The notes beneath the pieces were generated by a model. The model saw only the letters and a list, made by a program, of their open reading frames with translations, was not told the origin of the DNA and did no database searches. Below are positions 1 to 12,299 of a stretch of 64,000 bases of DNA, one piece after another. Every line of letters starts with the position of its first letter. Within the stretch, counting starts at the first letter, position 1. Both the position numbers and the translations under genes were made by a program. The stretch is from Salvator merianae. Its lineage: Eukaryota > Chordata > Lepidosauria > Squamata > Teiidae. The DNA is taken from positions 53,928,839 to 53,992,838 of the forward strand of contig QVOM02000126.1 of the NCBI GenBank assembly GCA_003586115.2, given 5' to 3'.

Positions 1-112
1 GAATCATATATTTTTGCTTTAACGATTATTGCATTTTTGCTCTGTTGTAAACCACCTTGGGGATTTTTGAAAGGTGGCATATAAATACAAGTACAAATAC
101 AAACAGCACTGG
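1..112 (+). mobile_element. 3' tail of a CR1/L2-group LINE or of a SINE using such a tail
   Basis: The segment reads as the end of a non-LTR element: a 'gtaaaccacc...gaaaggtggcatataaat' type 3' end followed by a short imperfect (AAATAC)n tail near 82-112. Similar 3' ends appear on the minus strand at the LINE copies near 24.6 and 50.3 kb. The element body would lie upstream, outside the window. Family assignment is by resemblance only. Confidence 0.4.
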
Positions 113-1291
113 AGATGTTTATACAATATAACCAATGGCATTGTGAAGGGGAGGTCTGGATTACCAGTAAGTCAGTGGCATTGCAGAGGGAAGACTCAGT
201 CTGTGTGTCAACTGTGCAGCTGAGGGATTGCCAAGTCTACCAGTATGAAAGTGTCCAGGATTGACTTAATTTATTAATTATATGAAAGCAAAACTATGCT
301 GAAAATTTTTTAAAAATAAATCAGAAAGACATATTAACAGGGAAGTGGAAGTACTAACTCTTTGAAAATATATGGCATATTGTACTGCAACCATCACAGG
401 CTCTTTATTCATCATGTTCCTCTTTAATGCAGATTGTAATTGTGTGGTACGCAGGCAGTTTCATAACCCTTACTGTGCTGTGCTGGAACTGCTTGCTGCT
501 GTTTAAAAGACCAGGTATTTAACATTCTTCCAAACCTGGACATATACTTTCACAAAATGCATTTTAAAAACTTTGCCAGTAGCATCTAGCAGCTCAGAAG
601 CAAAGGTTGGGGAATCAGAAGAGTGAGGGGAGGATCAAGTATCTTTTGCTCAAGAGATAATTGACTCACACCACCACACCCTCAGTCTCCTGATCACTAA
701 TTTAAGATTTCCAGAAGTGCACTTGTGTCATTCAATTTAAGAGGGCTTGGAAAGCTTCAGACCCTTAATGCTTATTCTTCTGGAGGCAGTCTGACAGCCA
801 TCCAGAAGGCACTCCTTGTACACTATGACAAACTCTGAAGATACTCTTTTTGCTTTCCTTCTCCTGTTTAGTCATAAACAATGACATTATTCCACTGGAG
901 CGCACAGTGGTCAGGCTAGATTACACAACTGGTCCCAGCCCATTTCACTTCCTGTCTACAACATCATAACATGGCCATCAGATCACCACCACAGGGACTT
1001 TCACACCGGATCTGAAGAACTGAAGCTTTCCCCATATAACATGAAAACAACACTGAAAGCAAAAATTAGAAGATTAGACGAAACAGGCACAAGGATCATG
1101 CCGCATTTCAGCATGCATTGTGCATATACTGTGTATGACACATGCAGCAATACCTATAGATGCTCCTGAGCTACAACTCCCATTATTCCAGGTTGTCAAG
1201 TATAATATATCTTCTGAGAAGCAATTGCATTTGATCCTAAATTCCAGCATAGGAGCACTTTACCATTTCTGTTGCTTTAGACAGTTTACTT
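113..1291. other. Unassigned spacer
   Basis: No long ORF or recognisable transposon domain is seen. The part near 150-290 ('ggattaccagt', 'ccagtatgaaagtgtcc') resembles interiors of the inverted-repeat DNA elements found later, so some of it may be old transposon sequence. One possible exon (433-514) is listed separately. Confidence 0.3.
433..514 (+). other. Possible single exon encoding a hydrophobic segment (weak)
   Basis: An 82-bp open stretch is preceded by a pyrimidine-rich tract ending in 'aatgcag' and followed by 'ccag|gtattt', so both candidate splice dinucleotides are present. In the frame that stays open it encodes a strongly hydrophobic run beginning IVIVWYAGSF and ending LLLFKRP, which would suit a transmembrane helix. 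I do not recognise the protein, and no partner exon is visible nearby. A chance match is more likely than not. Confidence 0.12.
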
Positions 1292-2119
1292 GGGCCTTTT
1301 TGCACTTACCTCTGATGCAGAATAGATGACTCTGTAGTCCTCTTCTGAACCTCTTTTTTCTGTATGCTGGTGTGGATTAGATAGGCCTTGCCTCTGTTAG
1401 TATGCTCCATCTGCACCCATAATTCAGATCAGGAGACTCCTGATCTGGATTACCAGTGACATGCTTAAACAGGTCTACTGGTGCATTAGCAGCGGACAAT
1501 CTAGATCATGGAGGTGTGCAGAAGGTGCACACTCTGTATTCCAGTTTAGGGGTGACCTATTTCTGCAGTGTGCCTTATTGTGCCACTGAAATGGATCCCA
1601 TAGGGGCTCTAAGACCAGGAACTTTCATACCTTGCTGTTGGAGCATGCAAAGACTGACCTTGAAGGTCATGCAGGCTTCAAGACTGGCACAGTGGTTAGA
1701 CTAGAAAAAAAATCATAGTGTAGAGGGCTTTGTTTCAGTCCATGATTCAGATCAGAGGTTGTTTGGATCAAGCCCAGAAAGTGTAGAAAGGCCTTATGTA
1801 GGCTGGCAAGGATTGATCAGAGAAGAAAGATAAGACCCAGTTGCTTCTTCTATGTGTCCTGATTTAGCCACTGCTATGATGTCCAGCAATGTTGTGGATC
1901 ATGCAGGCACACCCACCGTGCACCACACAGCTGTGCATTCACACCTGGAAGCAAGCTACCTGCTTCCAGACAAGTTGTGGAGTACTAAATATGCTCCACA
2001 ACTAAGTGTGACAGGAGCAGTTGCTATCTTCTCCCAATCACATGGGCCTCCGCCAAAGAGTGGAGGCACTTAGTTAGTGAACATCCTGAAGCTTACTAAT
2101 TTAAAGTGTGAACAGGCCC
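1292..2119. mobile_element. Non-autonomous inverted-repeat DNA transposon, GGGCCT-end group
   Basis: The left end GGGCCTTTTTGCACTTA pairs with the right end, which read on the other strand is GGGCCTGTTCACACTTTA. The 828-bp interior has no transposase frame. It contains an 11-bp perfect hairpin at 1425-1447 and a 'ggaactttcatacc' motif that occurs, inverted, in related elements near 42.69 and 59.40 kb. Flanks 'agtttact' and 'aaattact' agree at 6 of 8 positions if the ends are shifted by a base, so an 8-bp duplication is possible but not shown. Confidence 0.5.
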
Positions 2120-3282
2120 CAAATTACTCAAGTATAGCAAAATCTATAGGCATTAACAATCTTAGTACCCAGAATGCCTTGCCTGGTCATAAATAATGCA
2201 TTGAAAGGCCTAGAAAGGGGCTAGATGCACAAAGAAAGTGGTAGAACCAAATGCAGAGTTAACGGTGATGGCTAGAGAAAAGTAATTTTGCTGGCATAGG
2301 TGCTTGTAATTTCTTATATTGAATTAGCCAGTTCTGAAGAAATCCTGGAATGTATTTCTTTTTCCCATAGAGCTACCTATTTTAAATGTATGTCCGAGAA
2401 ACCCTATTTGGCATGCTGTTGAAGTGAGGAAAATACTCATGAACTGATGACCTTTTATGGAAGATATAGGGTGAACAAGGAGGTACGGTATTATAGACTG
2501 CCTTCAAGACCACTGTGCTGGTAATGCTTAATTCTTGCTGCTAACTAGGTAATTCCAGTGCTTACAGTGAGGGAGTGGATTTCAGGCCCTGACAGCTGCA
2601 TCCCACTGATACTGTGGGTAATTAGTCAGCAATCTCCTTGGCATATCTTAAAGTGAGCTGGCTAAGAAGGGTACAGATCCATTAACTAATCAAGTTCTGA
2701 GACCTAAGATGGAGTTGTGCAACTAAAATGGAATCTTCTCAACACTCTCTCTAACTCTGCAGCAGACTATGGCCCTGTTTGTAATTGACGGCCTGGTATG
2801 ATATAATAATACTATATCTGGTTGGTAAAGATCAGGCATGGAGGTGGTCATCTGCACTCCAAGGGCTGGAAAAAGCCTATACCAAACCACTATCACTTGA
2901 AGAATGGATGTCTTGACCAGGGCTGGCCAGATCATCAAGGCAATGACTGTGGCAGCATACAACATGTGCCTGCATATTGCCATGGCAATTGGGACACACT
3001 GTATGCCTGTGCAGCCACAACTGTGCTGCCATGCCCACTTGCTGGGTCACATCCAGAAGAGGGTGTGAACACTACTTTCTGGGAACTCACTAATTGCTCC
3101 TGATCATGTTGCGGGCAGCATTTTAGTTGTTCACAGCTAGTAACATCTGAGAGCAGCTGTGAACACTCCAGGGTGTGACAGCAGTAGAGCACAGACAGGC
3201 CTGTCCAGTGAAATCTGATTGCTCATTACCAGGTAAGTGTGAACAGGCTCTTGGAATCAGTTACTAAGTAAATATTGTCTAA
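2120..3282. other. Spacer with one orphan DNA-transposon terminus
   Basis: A right-hand terminus 'gtaagtgtgaacaggctc' lies at 3233-3250, so part of this stretch is probably another GGGCCT-group element. I could not find its left end. No coding domain is visible, and the overlapping short frames on both strands look like chance. Confidence 0.35.
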
Positions 3283-3903
3283 GGTTGCCTCTACACAAGT
3301 TGCCAATGGGGTAATTCATGACCAGAAGTGAGGCACTTGCTCTGAGTAGGTGTATATACCTGACCAGACATCCTAGGTTATGAATCAATCTTTTCCAGGA
3401 CCAAATAGAGAGTAGAACAGCACCTGCAGGAGCCATGAATGTGATCTGAACATCACCCAAGAAGGTAGGAACATCAGGTAGGAAGGGTGACCAGGACTCT
3501 GGGCATCCAGTTGTTTTTGGACCAACAGAGCATGCCAAATGCTGATCACTTTTTTCCCCAGAGAATGGGATTTTCTGCTTTCTGGTCCACCAGTATACTA
3601 GATTGGGACAGTTCATATCACAGAGGCATGTAGAAGGCATGCCTTTGTTTTCTGGAGTACTGAGGACCTATTTTGGCAGTGCACCAAAAGATGCTGCCAA
3701 AATGGGTTCCCAGGGGGCTCCCAGTTTTCACGGCCCTTGGAGGTCAACTCTGAAGCTCATGTGAATTTCGGGGACAGCTTAGAGGCTAGACAGGAACAGC
3801 TAACACATGCAGATGGCACTGTTCCTGTCTAGGGGAAAGCCATTCCAGTCACGGGATGGATTGCCTGGTCCAGATCAACTAAAAGTAAATGTAGAAAGGT
3901 CCC
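3283..3903. mobile_element. Putative non-autonomous DNA transposon
   Basis: The left end GGTTGCCTCTACACAAG and the inverted right end GGGACCTTTCTACATTTAC share a CCT..CTACA core, about 620 bp apart. The interior has no transposase frame. 'gtccagatcaac' near the right end recalls 'ggtccagatcac' and 'gatccagat' in related elements near 42.6-42.9 kb. The ends are diverged and no duplication is clear, so the boundaries are approximate. Confidence 0.35.
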
Positions 3904-4618
3904 AACTTGTTGCTTTTGTTGGACTAATCCTTTCTGCCCTCTCCTAAAATTGTTCTAAGATGGTATCCATTCACTTACTCTGTGATTTTTGTATTGTAAT
4001 GTCTTGTAAGAGTCCGATCCTCCTTTTCTCAATATCTTGGCTCCAGTCACAGTCTCAAGAGTGAAAATATCCCCAAATAGGTTCCTGAGCCTCAGAATAG
4101 AAAACAGCCACTAAAGTTGCTCACACTGTTCATTAAATTATCCTGGTCAGGTTCCAGACTAATACAATTTCTTTACTCCCACAACTGCTTTAGGGAGAAA
4201 CTTTCAGAATTATATTTCTTCTAATGTTCAAAAATGTCAAATAAGTACTGTCAGATTGTACACATTTGTTGGCCTTTCACCAAAACAAGACTCCCATAGT
4301 GCTCTGCCACTTATCAAGTTGTTTGGTGGCAGAAAAAATGTGTGTGTGGATCTCTCTCTCTCTGTGCATTTAGCTCTTAGGTTAGACAAAATATATAGGG
4401 CAGAATATAGATATAGATATATACTGTCATAATTCATCTTTGGTCAGCATGCATCTTACATCAACACAGCATGCCATTCTTATACAGCAATTCAAGTGTA
4501 GCTTTGCCATTCCAGTCCCACCAAATCCATGTTCGCACCATTCCTTGGCCTAAAGAATACTTCTTAGGGATGCTAAATGTTTTTCAACTGAATGCAACTG
4601 GACTTAAATATATGTTTG

Positions 4619-4620
<2 letters not shown>
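3904..4620. other. Unassigned spacer
   Basis: AT-rich sequence with a short (CT)n near 4350. No ORF, repeat family or RNA gene is recognised. Confidence 0.3.

Positions 4621-4655
<35 letters not shown>
4621..4655 (+). repeat. (GATA)n microsatellite
   Basis: More than eight near-perfect GATA units read directly. GATA arrays are abundant in squamate genomes. Confidence 0.95.
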
Positions 4656-4896
4656 GTCGGAGACAATTCTCCAACTCCAAGTTAAAAGGAAGCAATACAC
4701 TAGATTCAAACAAAATATGAATATAGGTTAAATGTTTAGATGCCAAAGATAGCATGCACAGTATACTAATTATTTTTGTGAAACATATCAACCTAAGAGG
4801 CTGCAGAAACTCCATAAATAAATAAACCGTCTTTAGATGCTAGTGGCAAAAGCAGCTGTTAATAAATATTTGGAGCATGAAAGAAATTAGCTTTCC

Positions 4897-4949
4897 CCTT
4901 CCTTCCTTCCTTCCTTCCTTCCTTCCTTCCTTCCTTCCTTCCTTCCTTC

Positions 4950-4992
<43 letters not shown>

Positions 4993-4996
4993 TTTT
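4897..4996 (+). repeat. (CCTT)n-(CTTT)n compound microsatellite
   Basis: About 100 bp of CCTT units passes into CTTT units. The minus-strand frame rich in Lys-Glu-Gly-Arg is a translation of this array, not a protein. Confidence 0.95.
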
Positions 4997-5430
4997 GGAA
5001 CCTACTCTTAAAAATGAGTGAACAGTGGTATCTAACAGACACTAGTTGCAGCTGAGGAAGAAAGCCAGAAGGCAGTTGCTGGACTAGACACTTGTTTAAA
5101 CTTCTATAGATCATCATTATCGAAGCACATACTGAGACATGAAACAGATGAAGAAAAGTTCAAGATATATAATTTCCTATTGGAGGAGTACTCATACCCT
5201 GCAGGATATCTTAGTGGTAGTAGTGATATCTGAAATAGTAAGGATTAAATTGGTTGTAATATGCAGCATAGAGCTATGGAGCAAAACTGTGTTCCCATGT
5301 TTTCACCAGGTGTTTCTTGTAACTTAATTTCTTCCAAACTCCATACCTGCCACAGAAACATGTTCCTGTTTCCTTATTTGTCAGGCTGCAGCCATTATAC
5401 AGAAAAAAAGGTAAATTTCATAAGTGCAAC

Positions 5431-5441
5431 ACTACTACTAC

Positions 5442-5513
<72 letters not shown>

Positions 5514-5524
5514 CATCATCATCA
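5431..5524 (+). repeat. (ACT)n-(ATT)n-(ATC)n trinucleotide microsatellite
   Basis: A run of ACT, then about 25 ATT units, then ATC units. It creates long leucine- or tyrosine-only frames, which are artefacts. Confidence 0.95.
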
Positions 5525-6332
5525 GTTCATGATAGAATTGTTCACAGCAAAACATCATAACTCTACAAATAAATATAACACTTTACTTTTTCGTGTGGTG
5601 AAAGACTAAGGTTTCAGAGTCCCACAAATTTTAGGTTGAATTCATGTTCTTCTGCCCGCTCAAGATCTTAGACTATTGTCTAGAGCCATGCACTCAATGA
5701 ATTTTGGGTTTTGTTCTGAATCAGCAAATCAGATGGAAGTGAACATGCCTGCCTCTAGCTGTCTGACAGTCTAGGTAAATAAACATGAAGATCACGGAGT
5801 GTTCTATAAATATTATTTGTGTTATTTGAAGCATAAAAGCTGGTGTGGTCACAAAGACAGTGATCTGTCTCATCCATTTGATTTTTTTGTTGTTTGTTGC
5901 AGGCATCAAAGTCATATTTTGCTTAGACTGCTAAAAGCCTTCAGAGCTACCCTGGGTGGATCCCTGGACAGAGCTGGCTGCCCCATGTCAGGATACACAA
6001 CCCATCTAAAGTTGGGATGGGTTGCTTCTGGTGTGGGACAAGGCTGTCTGCAGTGGAATAGCCTGTCCTATGCCAGCCTCCACACTGGATCCAAAAAACA
6101 TATCAGCTTCAGAGCTGGCACTGGGGCTCTGAATGCTCCAAAGGCCAAGAATGAAGGTTCCTGACCTTTGTAGCACCCGTGGGGCATCCAAACAGTGCAC
6201 TCTGATGCATCACTGAGAAAAGTCACTGGACCATGGAAGTATGCCATCTGCATGTCTCTATAATCCAGCATACTACCCCAGCACACCATTTTGGGTGCAC
6301 TAACCCAATCTCCACTCTATCCTGTGTAGAGC
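5525..6332. other. Spacer, probably including older DNA-transposon sequence
   Basis: The 6150 region ('aagaatgaaggttcctgacctttg') resembles the 'ggaatgaaagttcctggctt' motif inside other inverted-repeat elements here, so the element ending at 6437 may begin near 5.9 kb. No left terminus could be fixed and no coding domain is seen. Confidence 0.3.
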
Positions 6333-6437
6333 ATGATAGGAAAGGGGTGGAGCCTCCCATAATCTGCACTATTGTGTGGAAGGGAAGCCTCTAGACCCCT
6401 TCCTATCATAAGACAATGTCCTATGCAGAAAGGGCCC
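6333..6437. mobile_element. Right end of a non-autonomous DNA transposon with a subterminal hairpin
   Basis: Arms 6333-6348 (atgataggaaaggggt) and 6395-6409 (accccttcctatcat) are inverted with one indel. The terminus 'gcagaaagggccc' follows at 6425-6437. The same order (gcctcccat, tgtggaag, 'tatcat', terminal 'gaaaggc') recurs at 48820-48895, so the two are relatives. Confidence 0.45.
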
Positions 6438-7275
6438 CTGTATCTACAGCTTCATAGAGACTTTACTCACATCGGAAAGACTGGTGCCATTTCTATACTT
6501 GCATCGGTTTCACATGTGTACATTCCCAAGGCTGTTAGATTTCTGCTTTCTTTTGTCATGGGGAAGGGAAAGGGGGGAACAGATTTCCACCTCCCCTTCC
6601 CAGGTTTGTTTATATCTGCTCCAAAGTATTCATTTTATGCACATTTTCCCTGAAGTGCACATTTTGTCGGGCAAAATAACAAAAAATAAGCATTTTAAAA
6701 TAGTTCTTGCTGCCAGTATTTGCTTTTTTACAGTATGTATATGCCAAGGATTGTATTGCAAAATCTGGAGAACTGCATATAGCAGTAGCTGCAGGGAAGG
6801 CAACAGAGTGAAGGGTCTACATATTGGTCATCCTGCATGGCCCACCTTTGTCACTGACAAACTGCAGCAAGCCAAGACTTGCTCTGTTATTGAAGAAAAC
6901 CTGGTTTGTTGGCGTCAAAGCCAAATAGGAAAACACTGTCTAGCTCTTCCCCCTGCTCCTTCCCAGCAGCCACTGCTGTCTTTTAGTTTAGAGAGTGTAA
7001 ATCAGATGGTGTTAAAATACAGAGCAAACAAAAGACCCATGGACCACTCAATCTGTTAAAATTTAAAATATAACAGAGTGGAAATCAAGCTGCTTGAAGT
7101 AAAGTTCACTGTTTGAAACATGAATTTGAGAATCAGGATGAAGCCAGCATTCAGCTTTGAATTCTGATTTGGTGGAGGGTAGATTATAAACCAAAAATTC
7201 CCATGACTTAATGTGAATGTTAGTTTGCTTAACTTGGTAATATTTTCCCCACTGATTCTAATGGGTTAAATAGCT

Positions 7276-7277
<2 letters not shown>
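6438..7277. other. Unassigned spacer
   Basis: A 191-codon open frame runs from 6484 to 7059, but it has no recognisable motif and no supporting context, so I do not call a gene. Confidence 0.3.

Positions 7278-7321
<44 letters not shown>
7278..7321 (+). repeat. (AC)n microsatellite
   Basis: About 22 perfect AC units. Confidence 0.97.
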
Positions 7322-7325
<4 letters not shown>

Positions 7326-10300
7326 ATCTTCTAAATCATGCTTGGACTTTTAACAAGTACTATACATAGAAGAGGAAGGGAAAAAATATCAGTGATGAAG
7401 GATGCCACCTGGGAGTCTAAGTGAGACTTCAAACTGTCTGAACTAATTAGATTGCTATTATTTGAGATAATCTTATTGGGGATGCTCCGAAATGAGTTCT
7501 TGTCTTCATTACAAGGACAAAAGGCTTGAATCCAATGCTGTCTCTTTAAGGGCATTGCTAATATATGCGCAGAGGGCAAAGGATAATGTACTAAGTAACA
7601 CTCAGCAAAATGGGAGCTGGTTTTGGCTTGCAATGAAAGAAATTTCAGGAGGAATGCAGGAAAGTGGTGATCTGAAGAAAAGCAATTTGAATGTTCTACC
7701 CACAAGAGGCCTGGGGATCATCTCCTTTCTAAATTGGTTTTAGATAATGAAGGTTTGATTATAAAGCTTATTGCAACAGAGCTCAACAATGTCCAGTCAT
7801 ATATCCCATTTCGTAATTGTCACTCCATAACATCAGCCAAATTTTGTCTTGTTGATAGACTATAAAACAGCATTAAAATGCAGGAAGACAGGAAAGGCTA
7901 TCCCTCTGTAGCGTGTGAGATCATGGGGTCATCCTCAATGCCGGCTGTAATATATGTTCAAAGAAATAAGCTTTATTGTTATTAAAGCAGCATTTATACT
8001 TTTCCCCTTGGCATGTGCTAATTAGAGATGGATGAGTCTTGTCAAATTTCATTTCCCACAAGTTCCTCACATTGCCATAAAGTCTGGATTACTCCATTTT
8101 TACATCAGTTCAGAAATCTAACATAAATTCTTATATGTGAAGTTTTGTACCCAGTCTTGCTTAAGACAAATACTTTTGCAAGCAGTGTAATACAAGGTAT
8201 TTGGTTTCAAGGCAGACAACTATACAGGGTATGATCAGACATGAAAGACGTGCCTTCTGGGTGAATCAGAGTCTGAAACAATAGACGTTTGCCCCTGCAT
8301 TCGCCTTACTCCATCTCAAAGCCTCGGAAATATTGTCTCTTTATCATTCGGGATTTCATAGCTCTGAAGGCATCTATTTTTTAAAACTAGATTGGGCAAG
8401 AAACTACATAAGCAAAGAGGCAAAGGTTTCCTACTGAGTGGCCAATCAGTAGGTAGCTCCTGCAGTCAGGACAGGTATTGTCTGACTTGGAGGTGAATGT
8501 AGGCTGCAGTGTGACAAAATAAGATAGGTTCTCAGCCCTGTATTCAAACAACTGTTTCTAGGGCAGTATCAGAACAAGTAAAAGAATAATTCAAAGGAAA
8601 AAAAAAAAAAAGTTCAAACTTCAGTATAATTTATAGCACTAATACTATAATGAGTATAAATAGCATAAGAGAAAATAAAAGCAAATGAGAGAGATGACCA
8701 ATCAGGGGTTGCATTCACAGAGAGCATATAACCAATAATCCCCTCTGAGACAGCTGAGAGATTATTCACAAGTGTACCTCTCCCTCTTCCCCTGCACTTT
8801 CTAGTCTGGAAAGTTGGATTAGAGATGGGATGAAAACATGAGGACCACATACCAGTATATCTAAGGAACTTATGAGGTGTTTTTTTTGCTATATGTGAAT
8901 GCAGCCTTACAGATGGTTGGCAGGTGGGATCATTCACAGGCCAGTTGCTAATCCACAACACTTTTCTTGTCTGAGGCAATCAGAAGGACACTTAACTTGT
9001 ACAGCATTTAAACAAAGTTCTGCCATTCATACTCTAGTTTGAAAAAACTTTGCACGCAGTCATTTGCATGTAGTGTGTGAGGACAGTCTCTATATATGAA
9101 TGACAGTTTGTACCAAGCCACATACACCTGTGTTATCTGTATGCAAGGCCCTTCAAAACTCAAATTCAGATGTTGGATGTGATGCTTAAGTGCTGGAAAT
9201 TCAGAGGAGTCCAACATTTTCAGACACAGTGGAACATTGGAACCTGAATTTTCACAAATTTATTCCAAATCCCTTGTCTCCTGATCTTTGAGTCCATCTC
9301 CTTCAATGTATTTCTGATATGGCACTTTCTTTGGTATGTGAATTCCAGGCAGGGACCTTTCCTGCTCCTACTGCTGAGCTGTAGAGTTTTCTCCTTGCAG
9401 CTTCCTGAGTTCTCTCTTCTCCTAATACTTTGCAGACTTGAGAAAAGAATACTGGGAGAAAATATGATGGTTTCAAGGTACAGTAATTCTGAACTTTCCA
9501 GGACTCACAGGAAATCCTAAACTTTTTCCCAACACTTTTCCAAAGGGTCTCAGAAAAAGCTCATCTGTTCAAAATTGAATTTTGTCTATTACTCCCTTGC
9601 CTGTCTAATCTATTATTCAAAATGGAATTAAGTCACATTTATATAGAATGGTTCGCAGCTGCCATTATATGATTAGTTACCTCACATGCTTATCTAATGG
9701 TCACAGTTTTACATGGCTAAGTATTAGAGGGGAAAGCTTGTCCTACAAGTTTAATCTCTGAATGCTGAAATCCATAGTATAGCAATACTTTTATTAAGCC
9801 AGCCAAAATGTCATAAAATAGTGAACAAGCTTTTCAATCTTGAATTCTCTGCCAAGCTAGAAATAAAATAAATATCTGTGAAAGAATAAGCTGGCTCATG
9901 TGTTTAGTTGCAGTCTTAAGATTGTGGAGGGGGTGACAGCTAGATAAAGGTTGAGTGCAGGAACATCCAAGTTTCTGAAACAAAACAACCCTAATTCCTT
10001 GACATTAATAATGCTCCCTGAATCTACTAGGAATTGTAATTTTGTGACATCCAAAGGGGTACTTCTTGAACTGGCCTGCTTTAAAAGTGCTACAAACTTG
10101 TATAATGTAATGGACTGAACACCAGGTGAATATCCCAAAGATAAGGGTCCAAACCCCCACTTAGCTAGAAAAATGTCCAGGTGACCATGGACTATTCACT
10201 GTTTTAAAGTGCATCCTAATTCACATCCTAATTGTGGGGATATAATGCAGGGAAGGAACAATATGTCTATCTTTTCAAATTCTTAGAGGGAAAAAATGAG

Positions 10301-10926
10301 ATATATCTGTAAAGAGACATGAGCAAAAATGCAAATTTCAGGTTGTACATAAGACTTCTCCAAAGAATTTTAGAATGATAGAAATTTGTTGTTGAAGCTG
10401 TTGCTACAATCTTCTGCAGGATGCACACTGACTGACCTTGACCTGTGATATTCACCAAAATACTCCAAAATAAAATCACAGGGATTTATTTCCAACTTTG
10501 CTTTTCCTTTCTGGGTGGATTACTCCCATCAGGAAACAAAGCTGCATTTCAATACCATCTTTCTCTAGCTAGTTAACTATCTCCATGTATGCTATGTATC
10601 AGGAGTCACATACATTCAGCAGCTATGTTCTGTGAAATTTGCACTAGCCAGCTGCAGGTGAGTTAACTAGATAATGTAAAACTGATAAAAATCAGAATAC
10701 AAAAATGATTTCACAGAGAATGGTGATAAAGAGGTCAGGCACAAGTAACTGTGTATAACTAGAGCCTTAAATTGATATGCTCTATTTTCATATTTTTATC
10801 CAGTTTTGTCTGAAGTTGACCTAAACTAAAAGGTCTAGTGGGTATAAATGAAAACACAAATATGGAATGAGGAAAAATAAAGAAGAAAAAAGGTTGAGTA
10901 AAATTAAAGATTAATCACTTAAATAT
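7322..10926. other. Long unassigned spacer
   Basis: Mostly AT-rich, apparently single-copy sequence with a poly(A) run near 8599-8612. The stretch at 8220-8560 has phrases such as 'tatgatcagacatgaaag' that recur in other elements here and may be old transposon sequence. No gene, RNA gene or clean terminal repeat is recognised. Confidence 0.3.
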
Positions 10927-11223
10927 ATGAATGTCCCACTGCAGTCCAGCAGTACCCTTTGTGAATCAGAAGATTTTAGTGACAGCATCTGCAGGCCTAG
11001 ACCTGTCAATCAAGAAACAAGTAGCGATCAAGTAAATATGAAATTAGAATCAAAACAGACAGACTCAATGGTGTGGACATTTTATGTAAATGCAAATCAG
11101 GATGAATCACAGCCAGTGAGTGATTTAAAAACCCAAGAAACATCTGTTACTGTTTCACTATCAGGTTTCAGCACTGATGCAGCTAAATGGAAAATAAACA
11201 CAGATTTTTTTATTTTTTTTTAA
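10927..11223 (+). other. Unassigned 98-codon open frame
   Basis: The frame encodes a hydrophilic, Ser/Thr/Gln-rich sequence with low compositional bias and ends in a phenylalanine-rich run from a T-rich stretch. The phrase MVWTFYVNANQDES faintly recalls the start of BED-type zinc fingers in hAT transposases, but the cysteines and histidines are not visible. Stops follow in all frames. It could be a transposase relic or chance. Confidence 0.15.
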
Positions 11224-11571
11224 TTTGCCCAAAATGTGCCACCTCAAAATTTGGAATGAAATTTAAAATCAAAGTTAAAAGAATTATACGAAATACACAC
11301 AAATTTTTTTTGAGAAAAATGCTCAGTGATGTGGCAGTTAAAAAAGACTAGCTAATGTTCTCAGAATCCACAGGAAAAGTGCAATACTATGTATGCATAT
11401 TATTTAGAGACGGGCTTAATGAGTTATCTAATCAAATTTAAAACTGGATTTGACAACTGGAAAAATGCATATGCAAGGATCATGGCACATGAGAAACTGT
11501 AAGAACATTTCACTGTCATGTCTACTATGCTGCATTCAATACCAAATCTTCCCAGACTGACACAGAATTGC

Positions 11572-11572
<1 letters not shown>

Positions 11573-11603
<31 letters not shown>

Positions 11604-11609
11604 GCAACA
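11573..11609 (+). repeat. (CAA)n microsatellite
   Basis: About 11 CAA units with one CAG interruption at the 3' side. Confidence 0.9.
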
Positions 11610-12299
11610 GTTAAATACTGACTGACGTTTTAAGAGGAGTAACTTCAGTAGTTATAATTCTGGGAGAAAGAGGTCTGGGTTTTTGTGGTTATAGTGAATC
11701 ACAGAATAATCCTAACAATGGGAGCAATGGGAACTTAAGCAGGATCCGTGTGAGATTCAATCTTGAGTTGGATTGAGCAGCCCAAGATAGGAGGAACAGC
11801 CAGTGCCACAGGTCAAATACCTTCCGTATGGTACTGACCCAACTTGCCTCAATTTTGGAGGCTGTGAACAAAAGTTGTTGGCTGGGGCTTTTTTAGTTGG
11901 TTGTCCAGCAGCAACACACTTCTAGGTCTGCTTCCAAAATCTTAGTAGATAAGCCCAGCAGCTTGCTAAAGTCCCCAAATGATGGACCACTAGGGAGCAT
12001 GACAGATAATGCTTCAAAGCAATCTCCCTTTGGAGTGGGTTCTGATGCCATTTTCTTTCTGGAGCCTACTCCAATGCTGTGCCCCATGCAGATGTGACAT
12101 TCTACCAGGACACATGATAGACTGGGGGTCATGACAGAGCCGTCTGCAATGCAGATACTCTGCCATCTGGGGGCTGCAGGCCCAGTTCAGCAGTCCAGTG
12201 TAGATTCTGCCTTCCCTCAGATACATTGATTTATTTTTTTTTCAGAGAACATTTAAGAAAATAGAGAAGTCAGCAGAAATATTTCTTACCTATCTTTAA
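11610..12299. other. Unassigned spacer
   Basis: Moderate-GC sequence at 11690-12220 with overlapping short frames on both strands and no recognised domain. Probably a degraded repeat. Confidence 0.3.

Noticed and set aside
5261..5609. Frames encoding long leucine or tyrosine runs
   Set aside because: Direct translation of the (ATT)n microsatellite.
6484..7059. 191-codon frame as a gene
   Set aside because: No motif, no plausible exon structure, and low-complexity transitions; chance is sufficient in 64 kb of six frames.
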